59,175 bases of DNA from Shewanella xiamenensis (GCF_014647135.1 NZ_BMOP01000023.1:1242-60416); one strand, 5' to 3'. Numbered from the stretch's first letter, positions 9,097 to 21,183 are shown. Numbers and translations are program-made. Notes: generated by a model not told the origin, from the sequence alone.

Positions 9097-10563
9097 TCAA
9101 GGTTTTACCTCGGTTGTCACAGCCGTGCTAAAGCCTAATTCAGTGGCGGCTAACTGACGCGACAAGGCACCTATATTACCTGCACCTTGGGTCAACAATA
9201 AATCCCCTTCCTGCAACACATCGGGTAGCACTTCGGCTAACTGATCTGGGCTAGCAATAAAGATGGGGTCTAACTGCCCACGCAAACGAATCGAACGGCA
9301 TAGAGCCCGACCGTCGGCGCCAGGGATCGGTGCTTCACCGGCACTATACACATCGAGCAATAGCAAGCAATCTACCTGAGATAACACTTCAATAAAGTCT
9401 TCGTACAGATCGCGAGTACGAGTGTATCTGTGTGGCTGATAAGCCATCACTAAACGTTTGTCAGGCCAGCCTGCACGCGCCGCTTTAATGGTCGCCGCCA
9501 CTTCGCTGGGGTGGTGACCATAATCATCCACTAACATCACTTCGCCCTTAGGCGTCGCGAACTTGCCTAAGTGTTGGAAACGACGACCAATACCCTGGAA
9601 TTCAGCCAAGGCTTGAATGATGGCGCTATCATCAATTTCATCTTCTGTCGCCACGGCAATCGCTGCCAGTGCATTTAATACATTGTGCTGACCCGGCAGA
9701 TTAAGCAGCAGGTCTAAATCTTCTTTGCCTTTACGTCTGACGGTAAAGCGGCATTGGTGACCCTGCTGATGGAAATTCAGCGCCTGCACGTCGGCATCGT
9801 CACTGAAGCCATAGGTGATCATATGACGACCTATACGCGGCATAATCTCACGTACGACTGGATCATCGATACAAACGACAGCCACGCCATAGAAAGGCAG
9901 GTTATGTAAAAAATCCACGAAGGTCGATTTGAGCTTTTCAAAATCACCACCGTAGGTATCCATATGATCGGCTTCGATATTCGTCACTACGCTGACCATA
10001 GGTTGCAGATGCAGGAAGCTCGCATCACTTTCGTCTGCTTCGGCGATCAGGTAACGGCTAGTACCTAAGCGGGCATTGGTGCCAGCGCTGTTAAGTAAAC
10101 CACCGATAACAAAAGTTGGATCGCGCCCCGCTTGACCATACAAACTGGCAATCAAACTGGTGGTCGTGGTTTTACCGTGAGTTCCTGCAATCGCTACACC
10201 ATGGCGATAACGCATCAACTCAGCCAACATCTCAGCGCGGCGCACGATAGGAATACGCAATTCCTTCGCCGCAATAATCTCTGGATTCTCAGGATTAATC
10301 GCGGTCGAGACCACCACCACATCGGCTTGCTGCACGTTATCGGCGCCATGGCCGATATGAATTTTCGCGCCCAGCAGGCAGAGTCTGTCAGTCACGGCGT
10401 TTTGCGCGATGTCAGAACCACTGACAACATACCCTTCGTTTACTAATACTTCAGCGATCCCGCCCATGCCCGCGCCGCCAATGCCGACGAAATGAATACG
10501 CTTAATCCGGCGCATTTCTGGGATCATACTTCTTAGCTGTAAGTATCTTTCTGTCTTAGTCAT
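9097..10563 (-). CDS. murC: UDP-N-acetylmuramate--L-alanine ligase
   Basis: First amino-acid ligase of peptidoglycan precursor synthesis, adding L-Ala to UDP-MurNAc. The N-terminal Rossmann motif [15 protein letters not shown] is at about residues 25-40 and the ATP loop [10 protein letters not shown] near 120. The [10 protein letters not shown] segment and the C-terminal domain are intact. The frame opens 10 codons earlier, but ATG 10563, preceded by AAGGATAGGT, starts the usual [11 protein letters not shown]. This gives 488 residues. It begins 2 bp after the murG stop codon. Confidence 0.98.
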   Translation of the reverse strand: MTKTERYLQLRSMIPEMRRIKRIHFVGIGGAGMGGIAEVLVNEGYVVSGSDIAQNAVTDRLCLLGAKIHIGHGADNVQQADVVVVSTAINPENPEIIAAKELRIPIVRRAEMLAELMRYRHGVAIAGTHGKTTTTSLIASLYGQAGRDPTFVIGGLLNSAGTNARLGTSRYLIAEADESDASFLHLQPMVSVVTNIEADHMDTYGGDFEKLKSTFVDFLHNLPFYGVAVVCIDDPVVREIMPRIGRHMITYGFSDDADVQALNFHQQGHQCRFTVRRKGKEDLDLLLNLPGQHNVLNALAAIAVATEDEIDDSAIIQALAEFQGIGRRFQHLGKFATPKGEVMLVDDYGHHPSEVAATIKAARAGWPDKRLVMAYQPHRYTRTRDLYEDFIEVLSQVDCLLLLDVYSAGEAPIPGADGRALCRSIRLRGQLDPIFIASPDQLAEVLPDVLQEGDLLLTQGAGNIGALSRQLAATELGFSTAVTTEVKP

Positions 10564-10565
10564 AC

Positions 10566-11654
10566 CTATCCTTTCTCGGCGAGAGCGATACACACTTGGG
10601 CCACCTGTTCGGTTGCATCCAGTACGGCAACATCTCTCGCTCTTTGGCCCATTTGGGCTAATTCTGCTCTGTCATTGGCGAGTAACTGTAATTTACTCAC
10701 CAGCTTATTCACGTCCAAGATGGCCTGCGGCAATAGGAAAGCGGCGCCAGCCTCAACCAATACTTGAGCGTTACGGGTTTGGTGATCATCCACTGCATGG
10801 GGATAAGGCACCAGAATACTCGGAAGTCCCACCGCCGCTAACTCAGATACCGTCAGCGCGCCAGCGCGGCACAATACCACATCTGCCCAGCGATAGGCGG
10901 CTTCCATGTCATCAATAAATTCGGCAACGTTAACGCCGCCCTCTTGTCCTTGCTGTTGATAAGCCGACTTGACTCCTGCCAGATTATCCTTACCCACTTG
11001 ATGCCAAACCGTAATCGACTGCTGTTTACTGAGCGCTGCCACGACTTCAGGCATTAAGTCGTTAAAGACTTTGGCGCCTAAGCTGCCGCCTACCACCAAG
11101 ACTTTTAAGGCATCATCCGCGGCTTGCTTAGGCTCGGCACCTAAAGCAATTAACTCGCGACGGATGGGGTTACCCACCACCTTTGCCCTAACCTGAGTGA
11201 AGGTATTTTTAAAGGCGCATAATACTTGGCTAGCGATCCGCGAGAGTAATTTATTGGTCATTCCCGGAATGGCATTTTGCTCATGCAACACTAAAGGCAC
11301 GCCCGCTAATTTCGCGGCCACACCACCAGGGCCACTGGCAAAACCGCCCATCCCTAGCACCACATCGGGTTTAAATTCGGCAATCACTGCCTTGGCTTGC
11401 AGAATCGAGCGCACCACTTTAAAAGGCGCCGCCAATTTACGCACTAAGCCATTGCCACGCACGCCCTTAATGTCGATAAAATCGATGTCGAAGCCATACT
11501 GAGGCACTAAACGCGCCTCCATGCGGTCGGCTGTGCCTAACCAACGCACTTGCCAACCTTGCTGCGCTAAATATTTTGCCACCGCGAGCGCCGGAAACAC
11601 ATGTCCACCCGTGCCGCCTGCCATGACTAAAATACGTTTACCCGCGTCGGTCAT
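10566..11654 (-). CDS. murG: Lipid II synthase (GlcNAc transferase) MurG
   Basis: Peripheral membrane glycosyltransferase that adds GlcNAc to lipid I, giving lipid II. The 362 residues show the donor/acceptor loop [14 protein letters not shown] at about 12-25, the second glycine loop [13 protein letters not shown], and the UDP-GlcNAc pocket [15 protein letters not shown]. The ATG shares one base with the ftsW stop (TAATG), indicating translational coupling. Confidence 0.98.
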   Translation of the reverse strand: MTDAGKRILVMAGGTGGHVFPALAVAKYLAQQGWQVRWLGTADRMEARLVPQYGFDIDFIDIKGVRGNGLVRKLAAPFKVVRSILQAKAVIAEFKPDVVLGMGGFASGPGGVAAKLAGVPLVLHEQNAIPGMTNKLLSRIASQVLCAFKNTFTQVRAKVVGNPIRRELIALGAEPKQAADDALKVLVVGGSLGAKVFNDLMPEVVAALSKQQSITVWHQVGKDNLAGVKSAYQQQGQEGGVNVAEFIDDMEAAYRWADVVLCRAGALTVSELAAVGLPSILVPYPHAVDDHQTRNAQVLVEAGAAFLLPQAILDVNKLVSKLQLLANDRAELAQMGQRARDVAVLDATEQVAQVCIALAEKG

Positions 11655-12865
11655 TACTTCAATCTCCCTTGCACGGCCTGAACTAAACTCATGCGCCGCT
11701 CATAATCGATGCGTAGCAATGTCATTGCCGCCGCCGTCATGACCCATAAACTACTACCGCCGTAACTCACAAAGGGCAGTGTTAACCCTTTAGTAGGTAA
11801 CATACCAATGCTTGCGCCCACATTAACGACGGTTTGAAAACAGATCCAAATCCCAATGGCATAGGCCAGATAACCTTCGAAGGCTTTATCCATCACCAGG
11901 CATAAATTGCCGAGGCGAATGGCCCTTAATGCCACAAACAGCAACACGGATAGCACCGCGATAATGCCGATAAACCCTAACTCTTCACCAATCACGGCAA
12001 AGATAAAGTCGGTATGCGCCTCGGGGAGGTACTCCAACTTTTGAATACTGTTGCCAAGGCCCTGGCCGAACCAATCACCCCGGCCGTAGGCCATCAGCGA
12101 TTGGGTTAACTGGTAGCCACTACCAAACGGATCTTGCCAAGGGTCTAAAAACGATGTCACCCGGCGCATACGATAAGGCTCGAGCAGTACCAGCGCGACG
12201 AAAGCTAAAATGCCAGCAAAGATCAGCGCGAAAAAGTCCAGCAACCGAGCACCCGCGAGAAACAACAGTCCAACAGTGCCGACGAACAACACCACCACAG
12301 TGCCTAAGTCGGGCTGCATCAAAATCAAAATCGCGTAAATCGCAAATACCGCAATCGGCTTATAGAAGCCCTTAGCATTTTCACGCACTTCCTGATGACG
12401 GCGCACCAGATAGCCCGCCATGTACACAGAAAACGCAAACTTAGCGACCTCGGCCACTTGAATACGGATTGGACCGATTGATAACCAACGGGTCGCGCCG
12501 TTTACGGTAGTTCCCACGACCAGTACTGCCAGTAACATCAAAAATACAACCAGCAGCATGATAGGGCTCATCCGCTGCCAAGTTTGCATTTCAACCCTCA
12601 GCACAAATGCGGCAATCACTAAACATCCCAACAGATAACCCACATGGCGAGTCATAAAATGGAATGGGTTACCCGTCAGTGTTTGTGCCTCGGGCATAGA
12701 GGCCGACATCACCATTACAAAACCAAAGCCAATCAAAGACAAAACAGCAGTGAGCAAAGCCCGATCGTACAATTGTGCGCCCGGGACTTCGGTATCTCGT
12801 TGCCAGTTAGGCAGTGCATTCAGCACTCGCCCAAACAGGCTGAGCTGTCTTGCATCACTCGCCAT
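11654..12865 (-). CDS. ftsW: Septal peptidoglycan glycosyltransferase FtsW
   Basis: SEDS-family polymerase that extends septal glycan strands together with FtsI. There are about ten predicted membrane segments between residues 35 and 395. SEDS hallmarks are visible: PDLGTVVVL, GLGNSIQKLEYLPEAHTDF and the final KGLTLPFVSYGGSS. The frame opens far upstream inside murD (12964), but ATG 12865 begins the expected cytoplasmic tail MASDARQLSLF and gives 403 residues. It overlaps the murD end by 11 bp. Confidence 0.97.
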   Translation of the reverse strand: MASDARQLSLFGRVLNALPNWQRDTEVPGAQLYDRALLTAVLSLIGFGFVMVMSASMPEAQTLTGNPFHFMTRHVGYLLGCLVIAAFVLRVEMQTWQRMSPIMLLVVFLMLLAVLVVGTTVNGATRWLSIGPIRIQVAEVAKFAFSVYMAGYLVRRHQEVRENAKGFYKPIAVFAIYAILILMQPDLGTVVVLFVGTVGLLFLAGARLLDFFALIFAGILAFVALVLLEPYRMRRVTSFLDPWQDPFGSGYQLTQSLMAYGRGDWFGQGLGNSIQKLEYLPEAHTDFIFAVIGEELGFIGIIAVLSVLLFVALRAIRLGNLCLVMDKAFEGYLAYAIGIWICFQTVVNVGASIGMLPTKGLTLPFVSYGGSSLWVMTAAAMTLLRIDYERRMSLVQAVQGRLK

Positions 12866-14174
12866 CGAGTTGCTCCACTTGGCTTCTAAAATCATCACCA
12901 CGGGCCATAAAGTTGCTGTACATATCCAGACTTGCACAGGCGGGCGACAACAACACAATATCACCCGAAGTCGCTAATTGAGCGGCCTTAGCAACAGCGG
13001 CAGCCATTGAATCAACCTTAATAGCGCCTTCTTTCAGCGCGGCAATCTTATTGCCATCTCTACCTAAGGTAATGAGGTGAGTCACTTTTGTTAACGGCTC
13101 GGCCAGTGGACTGAAATCCGCACCTTTACCATCGCCGCCAGCAATCAAAATAATGTCGCCGAGGTGATCGCTTAAACCATCAAGGGCCGCAACAGTAGCC
13201 CCCACATTGGTAGCTTTAGAGTCATTCACATAGGTCACACCACCTTTGACGCCAACCACTTCGCAACGGTGAGAAAGGCCAGTAAAGGTGCGAGCGACTT
13301 TGGCCATCACTTGCTTATCCACACCCACGGCATAAACCAGCGCCATCGCAGCAAGTAAATTGGCATGGTTATGGCTACCAATCAGTGACACTTCGGTGAT
13401 TGGCATGATTTCACTGTGGCCGTGATAAATCTTGCTGTCGCAAATGCCCCACTCGTCGCCTTCAGGCGGCGCTAAACCAAAGCTGTTTTGGTTCATGGGT
13501 TCAGTTGGGATAGTCAGCGCATCATCACGGTTAAAAATGATGGAACGACTTTGATGATACAAACGTAGTTTGGCCTTCCGATAGGCATCCATATCGCTGT
13601 ACCTGTCCATATGATCTTCCGTCACGTTTAAACAGGTTGAGGCCACGCAATTCAAGCTATGGGTGGTTTCCAGCTGGAAACTCGATAACTCAAGCACAAA
13701 AATATCCGCATTCTCTTGCAGCAAATCCAGCGCCGGAGTACCAATATTGCCTCCCACAGCAACAGCAATGCCTGCTTCACGCAGCATTTCACCCACTAAG
13801 GTGGTCACTGTCGTTTTGCCATTTGAGCCCGTAATCCCAATCACACACGGTTTACGATCGGCAATCTCACGGGCAAATAACTCAATATCACCAATGACTT
13901 CAATCCCCATATCCAGTGCCGCGCGCACTTCGGGAGTATCAATCGCAATCCCAGGGCTGATAATGATTTGCGTCGCCTGCACTAGATAACGGCAATCAAA
14001 TCCGCCAGCAATTAATTGCACCTCAGGGAATGAACTTGCCAGTGTTTCGGCACCGGGAGGCTGGCGACGGCTATCCATCACCAACGGCGTAATGCCTTTT
14101 CCACACAAATAGCGCACTACCGAGAGCCCTGTGGCACCCAAACCTAATACTATGTGTGAATAATGACTTTGCAT
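12855..14174 (-). CDS. murD: UDP-MurNAc-L-alanine--D-glutamate ligase
   Basis: Adds D-Glu to UDP-MurNAc-L-Ala in the cytoplasm. The 439 residues have an N-terminal domain starting HYSHIVLGLGATGLSV, the Mur ligase ATP loop GITGSNGKTTVTTLV near 115, the SSFQLETT segment, and YVNDSKATNVGAT, which is highly characteristic of MurD. It starts 6 bp after the mraY stop. Confidence 0.98.
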   Translation of the reverse strand: MQSHYSHIVLGLGATGLSVVRYLCGKGITPLVMDSRRQPPGAETLASSFPEVQLIAGGFDCRYLVQATQIIISPGIAIDTPEVRAALDMGIEVIGDIELFAREIADRKPCVIGITGSNGKTTVTTLVGEMLREAGIAVAVGGNIGTPALDLLQENADIFVLELSSFQLETTHSLNCVASTCLNVTEDHMDRYSDMDAYRKAKLRLYHQSRSIIFNRDDALTIPTEPMNQNSFGLAPPEGDEWGICDSKIYHGHSEIMPITEVSLIGSHNHANLLAAMALVYAVGVDKQVMAKVARTFTGLSHRCEVVGVKGGVTYVNDSKATNVGATVAALDGLSDHLGDIILIAGGDGKGADFSPLAEPLTKVTHLITLGRDGNKIAALKEGAIKVDSMAAAVAKAAQLATSGDIVLLSPACASLDMYSNFMARGDDFRSQVEQLDGE

Positions 14175-14180
14175 GAATGA

Positions 14181-15263
14181 TTACCTTAACTTCAACGTGG
14201 CTAAGCCGAGCAACACTAAGAAAATAGAGATAATCCAAAAGCGGACAATCACGCGTGGTTCAGGCCAACCTTTTAACTCGTAGTGGTGATGGATAGGCGC
14301 CATGCGGAATATTCGTTGACCGCGTAACTTGTAAGAACCAACCTGCAATATCACTGACACGGTTTCCATGACAAACACCCCGCCCATGATCACTAACAGG
14401 ATTTCTTGGCGAACTAATACCGCAATCGCACCTAATGCAGCCCCTAAAGAAAGAGAACCCACATCGCCCATAAAGACCTGTGCAGGATAAGTGTTAAACC
14501 ATAAAAAGCCTAAACCTGCGCCCACAATCGCGGTGCAAACGATCACCAGCTCACCAGAGCCAGGTAAATGCGGAATATGCAGGTAATTGGCAAACTGAGC
14601 ATGGCCAGACAGATAAGCTATCAGCGCGAATGCTGCGGCCACCATCACAGTTGGCATAATCGCCAAACCATCGAGACCGTCGGTTAAGTTCACTGCGTTG
14701 CTTGAACCCACGATAGTAAAGTAGGCCAATACGATAAACACAGCGCCCAGTTGCGGCATCACATCTTTAAAGAAGGGCACGACTAACTGGGTTTCACCCG
14801 GGTTAGACGCTGTGGTGTAGAGGAAGAAAGCAATGATCAACGCCGCTAAGGATTGCAGAATATACTTCCAGCGCGCAATTAATCCCTTAGTATCTTTACG
14901 TACCACTTTGCGGTAATCATCAATAAAGCCAATCATGCCGAAGCTGCCTAAAACAAACAGCATCACCCACACATAACGGCTACCAAGATCGCCCCACAAC
15001 AGCACACTGATAAAGATGGCCGCAAGGATCAGTAAACCACCCATAGTGGGCGTTCCGCGCTTACTGAAATGCGACTCAGGCCCATCATTACGCACCACTT
15101 GACCAATTTGCATCAACTGTAAGCGCTCGATAAGTTTAGGACCCCACCATAAACTAAATACTAATGCGGTTAACAAGCCCAAAATGGCTCGAAACGTCAC
15201 ATAGGAAAATACGTTAAACCCAGTGTGAAAACGGGTTAAATACTCGGCCAGATACACCAGCAT
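14181..15263 (-). CDS. mraY: Phospho-MurNAc-pentapeptide transferase (lipid I synthase)
   Basis: Integral membrane enzyme that moves phospho-MurNAc-pentapeptide to undecaprenyl phosphate, forming lipid I. The 360 residues match E. coli length and carry about ten membrane segments. The family motifs FIDDYRKV with its Asp pair, [10 protein letters not shown] near 190 and the cytoplasmic [12 protein letters not shown] near 320 are all present. Its start abuts the murF stop without a gap. Confidence 0.98.
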   Translation of the reverse strand: MLVYLAEYLTRFHTGFNVFSYVTFRAILGLLTALVFSLWWGPKLIERLQLMQIGQVVRNDGPESHFSKRGTPTMGGLLILAAIFISVLLWGDLGSRYVWVMLFVLGSFGMIGFIDDYRKVVRKDTKGLIARWKYILQSLAALIIAFFLYTTASNPGETQLVVPFFKDVMPQLGAVFIVLAYFTIVGSSNAVNLTDGLDGLAIMPTVMVAAAFALIAYLSGHAQFANYLHIPHLPGSGELVIVCTAIVGAGLGFLWFNTYPAQVFMGDVGSLSLGAALGAIAVLVRQEILLVIMGGVFVMETVSVILQVGSYKLRGQRIFRMAPIHHHYELKGWPEPRVIVRFWIISIFLVLLGLATLKLR

Positions 15264-16646
15264 CTACACTAACTCCCCACGCCCGAAGGCTACTGTTAGG
15301 CCATCCACGACCCGCTCCATTGCGGCACTTCGTGAACCTTTAACTAAAACCGTCACCTGTCCCGGCAACTGGTTGATGTGTTTTATGAGTTTTTCTACTA
15401 ACGTCGCCACGCTATCATGGTGCTCCGCCCCGAAAGCTTGGCTAGTATGCTGAGTCAAGGTGCCAGTACAGAACAGGGCATCGATCCCCTGTTGCTTTGC
15501 CAGTTGTCCCAGTTCAGCGTGTAAAAGGGGCGCATTGTCGCCTAATTCGCCCAAATCTCCCAGTACCAAACAACGATTTTCAGAAATTTCCTTTAACCAA
15601 GCGATAGCCGCCCCCACGGATACAGGGTTAGCGTTATAGCTATCATCGATTAAACGGACTCGGCCTAATTGAGTCGGCTGCATACGTCCCTTCACAGGGA
15701 TCAGTTTGCTTAAGCCTTCGGCGATCTCTTTTAGAGTTAATCCTAATGCGATACAAACACTTGCAGCAGCTAAGGCGTTGCTGACTTGATGACGTCCCGC
15801 TAAAGGTAAGGTCACTTCGCAGGACTCACCCGCATAATTAAGGATAAAGCGGTAACAACCATCGCTATTGGCTTTGTGGCCAGTCGCAATCACATCGATT
15901 TGGCGTTTCGCCGCGCCTTCCTGCTGGGAGAAGCTCAATTGCTTATAATGCTTGGCTTTAACACGCATCACATCAGCAAAGGCGTCGTCGGCATTAATAA
16001 TCGCAGTGCCGCCTTGTTGTAGATGGTTATAAATTTCCGATTTCGCCTGGGCAACGCCAGCCTGTGAACCAAAGCCTTCTAAGTGGGCACTGCCGACGTT
16101 ATTGACTAACGCCACATGCGGACGGACCAATGCAGAGGTGTAATCAATCTCGCCTTTATGGTTAGCCCCTAACTCAAATACCCCATACTTATCTTCGGGG
16201 GTTAAGCGCAGTAGGGTTAAAGGTACGCCGATTTCATTATTAAAATTACCCGCCGTGTAAAGTACTTGATGCTTAGCCGACAAAATAGTGGCAATCATCT
16301 CTTTCACGCTGGTTTTACCGTTAGAGCCAGTTAATGCCACACAAATAGGATTCACTTGGTCGCGGACATAGGCGCCAATCGCGCCCATGGCCTTTTGGCA
16401 ATCGGCAACAATTAGCTGCGGAATATCAAAGGCCAATTCACGTTCAACCAGTAATGCAATGGCGCCATTTTCAATTGCCGTGGCCGCAAAATCATGGCCA
16501 TCAAACCGCTCACCCTTTAAGGCGACGAAAAGGGTCGCGGGGCCGATTTTACGGCTATCGCTGCTTAATGCTTGGATGGTGACATCGTCACCGACTCGAT
16601 GCGCACCTAAGTATTGGCTCAGTGCCCCGAGGGAAATTGGGATCAT
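15264..16646 (-). CDS. murF: UDP-MurNAc-tripeptide D-alanyl-D-alanine ligase
   Basis: Adds the D-Ala-D-Ala dipeptide to complete the UDP-MurNAc-pentapeptide. The 460 residues include the ATP loop ALTGSNGKTSVKEM near 107, FNNEIGVPLTLL just after it, and DDSYNANPVS near 332, a MurF-specific stretch. The dipeptide must come from a ddl gene elsewhere, since no ddlB occurs in this cluster. Its ATG and the murE stop share a base (TAATG). Confidence 0.98.
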   Translation of the reverse strand: MIPISLGALSQYLGAHRVGDDVTIQALSSDSRKIGPATLFVALKGERFDGHDFAATAIENGAIALLVERELAFDIPQLIVADCQKAMGAIGAYVRDQVNPICVALTGSNGKTSVKEMIATILSAKHQVLYTAGNFNNEIGVPLTLLRLTPEDKYGVFELGANHKGEIDYTSALVRPHVALVNNVGSAHLEGFGSQAGVAQAKSEIYNHLQQGGTAIINADDAFADVMRVKAKHYKQLSFSQQEGAAKRQIDVIATGHKANSDGCYRFILNYAGESCEVTLPLAGRHQVSNALAAASVCIALGLTLKEIAEGLSKLIPVKGRMQPTQLGRVRLIDDSYNANPVSVGAAIAWLKEISENRCLVLGDLGELGDNAPLLHAELGQLAKQQGIDALFCTGTLTQHTSQAFGAEHHDSVATLVEKLIKHINQLPGQVTVLVKGSRSAAMERVVDGLTVAFGRGELV

Positions 16647-18121
16647 TAGCGTTGCTCCGATAACTGACGTGCCAGAGCGCGTTCATCATAGTCATGACGC
16701 ACACCTGCCGCCTCTTGGTAAGTTTCATGGCCTTTGCCCGCAAGCAAAATCACATCCCCAGATTTAGCCTGTGCGACGACTTGTTTAATCGCAGCCACAC
16801 GGTCAACCTCGGTCAGCGCTCGCTCTGGGTGAGTCAGCCCTTGGATAATATCGGTAATAATTTGGTTAGGATCTTCGCTGCGGGCATTATCGCTAGTCAC
16901 CATAATGCGATCGGCAAATTGCTCCGCCGCACGTCCCATTAATGGCCGCTTGCCCTTATCACGGTCGCCACCGCAGCCAAACACGCACCAAAGCTCCCCT
17001 GCACAGTGACGACGCAGGGCATTAAGTGCCTGTTCAATCGCATCGGGGGTGTGGGCATAATCGACGACTAAGGTGATGTTGTCCGCGGTGGTAAAACGTT
17101 CCATACGGCCAGCAACGGGCACTAAGTAAGGCACTTTGGCAGCTAATGCAGGCATATCCATTCCCTGTAAATACAGGGCTGATAGTGCAGCGAGTAAATT
17201 CGAGAGGTTAAAGGCGCCTAATAACGGCGAACGAATATCGATTTCGCCCTCGGGCCAGACTAAGGTTGCCTGCACGCCTTGGTCGTTAAATTGGGCATTC
17301 TTAGTGTAAAACGCAGCATCGGTATGCGCTTCAATGCTAAAACCCCACATCTTCGCAGGAACGTTTGCCAGCTCGGATAACCAAGCGACGCCCACGGGAT
17401 CATCGAGATTCAGTAGGCCGTGGCGCAGAGAGTCGAAGCGAAACAGCATTTGCTTGGCCGCGGCATAGTTTTCCATATCACCGTGGTAGTCCAAGTGATC
17501 ACGGGTCAGGTTAGTAAATACAGCCACATCGAAGGGCACTGCATCGACTCGCCCTTGGACTAAACCATGGCTCGAGACTTCCATCGCACAGGTATTTACA
17601 CCTTTATCTGCAAACTCATGCAGTTGGTGCATTAAGGTAATGGCATCGGCGGTCGTATTGCCGCTATCGACTAACTCGCCCCACAGGCCATTGCCGAGCG
17701 TGCCCATCACCGCCGCTTTACCCTCAAGCAGCGTCACTAATTGCGCGCACAATTGGCTTGTCGAAGTTTTGCCATTAGTCCCTGTAATACCCACAATGGC
17801 CATAGATTGACCTTGAACAACGGGATAACGCACCGCAGCCACCGCTGAAACGTGCTTCGCTAAGTCGTAGAAGTAAATCTGCACGCCTTGCTCAGCCGCA
17901 ATAACTTTGCCCTGCTCTTGGGGATTATCCGTATGCACTAACACCGCCGCCGCACCTTGGGCTAAGGCTTTATCAATAAATTGACGACCATCGACCTTGT
18001 GTCCTGGCAGCGCTAAAAACACATCGCCGCGACGTATTGCGCGGCTATCTAGAGTCAAATCTTGGAAGGTTTGTTCGCCCGCGTAGGGGAACCAAGGAGC
18101 GAGTAGATCCCTTAATAACAT
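16646..18121 (-). CDS. murE: UDP-MurNAc-dipeptide--meso-diaminopimelate ligase
   Basis: Adds the third stem-peptide residue, expected to be meso-diaminopimelate in a Gram-negative. The 491 residues show the ATP loop [14 protein letters not shown] near 115 and the late DYAHTPDAI motif. The loop that recognises diaminopimelate, DNPR in E. coli, reads DNARSEDP here: the Arg and Asn are kept but Pro is replaced by Ala. The substrate is still very likely diaminopimelate. The start shares a base with the ftsI stop (TAATG). Confidence 0.97.
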   Translation of the reverse strand: MLLRDLLAPWFPYAGEQTFQDLTLDSRAIRRGDVFLALPGHKVDGRQFIDKALAQGAAAVLVHTDNPQEQGKVIAAEQGVQIYFYDLAKHVSAVAAVRYPVVQGQSMAIVGITGTNGKTSTSQLCAQLVTLLEGKAAVMGTLGNGLWGELVDSGNTTADAITLMHQLHEFADKGVNTCAMEVSSHGLVQGRVDAVPFDVAVFTNLTRDHLDYHGDMENYAAAKQMLFRFDSLRHGLLNLDDPVGVAWLSELANVPAKMWGFSIEAHTDAAFYTKNAQFNDQGVQATLVWPEGEIDIRSPLLGAFNLSNLLAALSALYLQGMDMPALAAKVPYLVPVAGRMERFTTADNITLVVDYAHTPDAIEQALNALRRHCAGELWCVFGCGGDRDKGKRPLMGRAAEQFADRIMVTSDNARSEDPNQIITDIIQGLTHPERALTEVDRVAAIKQVVAQAKSGDVILLAGKGHETYQEAAGVRHDYDERALARQLSEQR

Positions 18122-19872
18122 TATTCAGTTCTCCCGGCGAGACCCGCCAATTGCACCTGTTCTTTATCGGAAATGGGTTCAACATTTAACATTTGCAGTG
18201 CGCCTGACATCACCTTAGCGAAAGCAGGCCCTGCCACTGAACCACCATAATAGAGATCGCCCTTAGGTTCATTGACCACAACGACGATAGCGAGTTTGGG
18301 ATTATTCACCGGCGCAACGCCTGCAAATAACGCAACATAATCATCACCATAACCACCGGCTACCGCCTTACGGCTGGTGCCCGACTTACCTGCGACGGGA
18401 TAACCATCGATATGCGCAAGTGTACCTGTACCACCTTTTTCGGTGACACCCACCATCATTTGCAGCACGTCTCTAGCCACTTCTTCTGAAATCACCCGTT
18501 CACCTTCGGGCGGCTTTTTAAGTTTTAAAATCGATACTGGATATAAAGTGCCGCCATTGCCTAAAGTCGCGTACATCCGCGCTAATTGCAGCGTCGTCGC
18601 GGTTAAGCCGTAACCAAAGGATAACGTGGCACGCTCAAAGTCAGACCAACGGTGACGATCTTGGATAAGGCCTGCGCTTTCTCCCGTTAAGTTAATCCCT
18701 GAAAAACTGCCTAATCCCATGGATTGATAAGTGCCGAGTAACTGCTGTACTGGAATCGACAGGGCTAATTTACTAATGCCCACGTTACTGGATTTGGCCA
18801 AAATACGCGCTAGCGTCATATCACCGTAGTTAGATGCATCACGCACTTGGCGTCCACCTAAACGCATCCAACCTGGAGAGGTTGGGATCACATCGGTGGA
18901 TTTAACGGTGCCCGCTTCTAACGCCGCCGCAACCACAAAGGGTTTAATGGTCGAGCCGGGCTCGAAGGTGTCCGTCATCGCGCGGTTACGCATTCTGAAG
19001 GTTTGAAAATTATCACGGGAATTAGGGTTGAAGGAGGGCGTATTCGCCATCGCTAACACTTCACCCGTGTGGATATCGAGTACCACAATCGACCCGGACG
19101 TCGCTTGGTTCATCTCTGTGGTGCGCTTTAACTCTCGATAGGCAAGCTGCTGGATCCTATGGTCGATACTCAGGACAAGATCATTTGGGCTTTCGCCTTC
19201 TTGGACGATATCGAGGCGCTCAACCACATGACCATCACGTGACTTACGTACTTTTTGTTTGGATGGCGTACCAGTAAGCCAACTGTTATAGGCATTTTCA
19301 ACGCCTTCAATACCAACATCATCGATATTAGTGATACCGATAAGCTGGGCAGTTATCTCACCACCGGGATAGTAACGGCGAGACTCAGACTTTAAAAATA
19401 CCCCAGGCAATTTAAGCTGAGTGATGTAGTCAGCCACTGCGGGAGTCACTTGACGCTTAAGGTAGGTAAAACGTTTGGTTGGATTGCTACGGACTTTATC
19501 GAGTACGTCTTCAACGGGTTCGTGTAACACGTCAGCCAGTGCTTGCCAACGGCGCATATCTGTAAAGCCATTGCTATCGTTAACTTGCTTTGGATCTGCC
19601 CACACTGCACGCACTGGCACACTCACCGCCAGCATATCCCCATTGCGATCAGTAATTAAGCCACGCTGTACCTCACGACTGGTAGTACGTAACGTACGCA
19701 TATCGCTCTCATGGCGAAGCTTATCAGGCTCAATAATTTGGATATAAGCAGCACGACCCACCAGGCTTGAAAACATCGCAAATACAAAACCAACCACGAC
19801 GTATAACCGCCAATGGATCAGTTGTGGCTTTTGCTTTTTGCTTGCCTGTTTGGTTTTTGCTTGCCTAATCAT
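18121..19872 (-). CDS. ftsI: Septal transpeptidase FtsI (PBP3)
   Basis: Class B penicillin-binding protein that cross-links septal peptidoglycan. It has a basic cytoplasmic tail, one transmembrane segment at residues about 22-42, a pedestal domain, and the transpeptidase domain with all three active-site motifs: STIK at 307-310 (nucleophile Ser307), SSN at 361-363 and KSGT at 496-499. Length is 583 (E. coli 588). It follows ftsL after 13 bp and couples to murE. Confidence 0.98.
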   Translation of the reverse strand: MIRQAKTKQASKKQKPQLIHWRLYVVVGFVFAMFSSLVGRAAYIQIIEPDKLRHESDMRTLRTTSREVQRGLITDRNGDMLAVSVPVRAVWADPKQVNDSNGFTDMRRWQALADVLHEPVEDVLDKVRSNPTKRFTYLKRQVTPAVADYITQLKLPGVFLKSESRRYYPGGEITAQLIGITNIDDVGIEGVENAYNSWLTGTPSKQKVRKSRDGHVVERLDIVQEGESPNDLVLSIDHRIQQLAYRELKRTTEMNQATSGSIVVLDIHTGEVLAMANTPSFNPNSRDNFQTFRMRNRAMTDTFEPGSTIKPFVVAAALEAGTVKSTDVIPTSPGWMRLGGRQVRDASNYGDMTLARILAKSSNVGISKLALSIPVQQLLGTYQSMGLGSFSGINLTGESAGLIQDRHRWSDFERATLSFGYGLTATTLQLARMYATLGNGGTLYPVSILKLKKPPEGERVISEEVARDVLQMMVGVTEKGGTGTLAHIDGYPVAGKSGTSRKAVAGGYGDDYVALFAGVAPVNNPKLAIVVVVNEPKGDLYYGGSVAGPAFAKVMSGALQMLNVEPISDKEQVQLAGLAGRTE

Positions 19873-19885
19873 ATCTTCCCTATGT

Positions 19886-20200
19886 TCACGGCACCTTTAC
19901 CACAACTTCTTCGCTGGGTAATGGGCGACTCATGTTGAGATCCTTCGATGCAATCCGCGTAATTCGGCTATGCTCCGTTTGGGATTGCTCTTCCAATAAT
20001 AAATTGCGCCACTCGATATCTAACCTGTCACGCTCCTGCAATAGCAGATCCCATTCAGTAGTGAGTTTACGACTCACATGGCTGGTATACACCACAGCCA
20101 CTGCATTACTGAGCACGAGCAGGGCAAGTAACAAAATCCATTTGTGTTGCCAAAGGTCGTGTAATACAACCTGTGGTAGACTCAATGAGGGCTTACTCAT
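19886..20200 (-). CDS. ftsL: Cell division protein FtsL
   Basis: Small bitopic divisome subunit that forms a coiled coil with FtsB and binds FtsQ. The 104 residues have an N-terminal cytoplasmic tail, one membrane helix at about 18-38 (WILLLALLVLSNAVAVVYTS), and a periplasmic heptad region with EWDLLLQERDRLDIEWRNLLLE. Position between rsmH and ftsI is the family's normal place and decides the name, since FtsL sequences diverge strongly. Confidence 0.95.
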   Translation of the reverse strand: MSKPSLSLPQVVLHDLWQHKWILLLALLVLSNAVAVVYTSHVSRKLTTEWDLLLQERDRLDIEWRNLLLEEQSQTEHSRITRIASKDLNMSRPLPSEEVVVKVP

Positions 20201-20211
20201 TTACTTGCCCT

Positions 20212-21153
20212 CTAGTAATCTAGTCGCTCGGCAATGCGTAATACCGAACTACGGGCTCTTGCATTGCGTTCAATTTCCTCATCGGATGGCATAATCGCCT
20301 TGCCAATGGCGCGTAGTTTACGCGACTTATTAATCTGATCTTCAGTGATGGGTAAACCATGAGGCACACTCTCACCTTGACTGTGGCGGCGGATAAATCG
20401 CTTCACTATGCGGTCTTCTAAGGAGTGAAAGCTGATAATCGATAAACGGCCCAGCGGAGCAAGCACGGTTAATGCACCTTCAAGTGCTTGATCAATTTGA
20501 TCTAACTCACTATTGATATAGATACGTATTGCCTGAAACACGCGGGTGGCAGGATGTTTATTACGCTCTTTGTTTTTGGTGATCCGCGCAATTAAATCGG
20601 CTAAATCTTTGGTACGTAAAAATGGGGTTTTATCGCGGTCGGCAGCAATGCAACGGGCAATATGACGAGCATTTTTCTCTTCGCCATAGGTTTTGAATAC
20701 CCATGCCATATCTTCAATTTCAGCACGGGCTAACCACTGGGCAGCGGTTTCACCTTGACTATTGTCCATGCGCATGTCGAGTGGACCATCACGCAAAAAG
20801 CTAAAACCACGTTCCGCATCATCGAGCTGCGGTGACGACACGCCTAAGTCGAGTAACACACCATCAATCTTGCCAACCAGACCAAGCTCTTCGACGTAAT
20901 CGGCTAACTGACCAAAGCCACCGTGTACGATTTGAAAACGGGGATCATCGGCAAATTGTTTAGCAGCTTCAATAGCCTGAGGATCGCGGTCGATCGCAAT
21001 CAGGCGTCCGTTTTCACCCAGTCTTTGCAATACTTGTCTTGAATGACCACCGCGGCCAAACGTGCCATCAATATAGATGCCATCGTCTTTAATGTTTAAA
21101 CCGCCAACCGTTTCTTCGAGCAAAACGGATAAATGGGCAAATTCTTGACTCAT
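20212..21153 (-). CDS. rsmH: 16S rRNA (cytosine-1402-N4)-methyltransferase
   Basis: S-adenosylmethionine-dependent methyltransferase that modifies C1402 in the decoding centre of 16S rRNA (formerly mraW). The 313 residues begin with [13 protein letters not shown], followed by the SAM-binding [13 protein letters not shown] near 32. [13 protein letters not shown] and the late [13 protein letters not shown] are family signatures. It is the second gene of the dcw cluster, 30 bp after mraZ. Confidence 0.98.
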   Translation of the reverse strand: MSQEFAHLSVLLEETVGGLNIKDDGIYIDGTFGRGGHSRQVLQRLGENGRLIAIDRDPQAIEAAKQFADDPRFQIVHGGFGQLADYVEELGLVGKIDGVLLDLGVSSPQLDDAERGFSFLRDGPLDMRMDNSQGETAAQWLARAEIEDMAWVFKTYGEEKNARHIARCIAADRDKTPFLRTKDLADLIARITKNKERNKHPATRVFQAIRIYINSELDQIDQALEGALTVLAPLGRLSIISFHSLEDRIVKRFIRRHSQGESVPHGLPITEDQINKSRKLRAIGKAIMPSDEEIERNARARSSVLRIAERLDY

Positions 21154-21183
21154 TAATTTCTTCTTATTTAATTATGCGACTCG

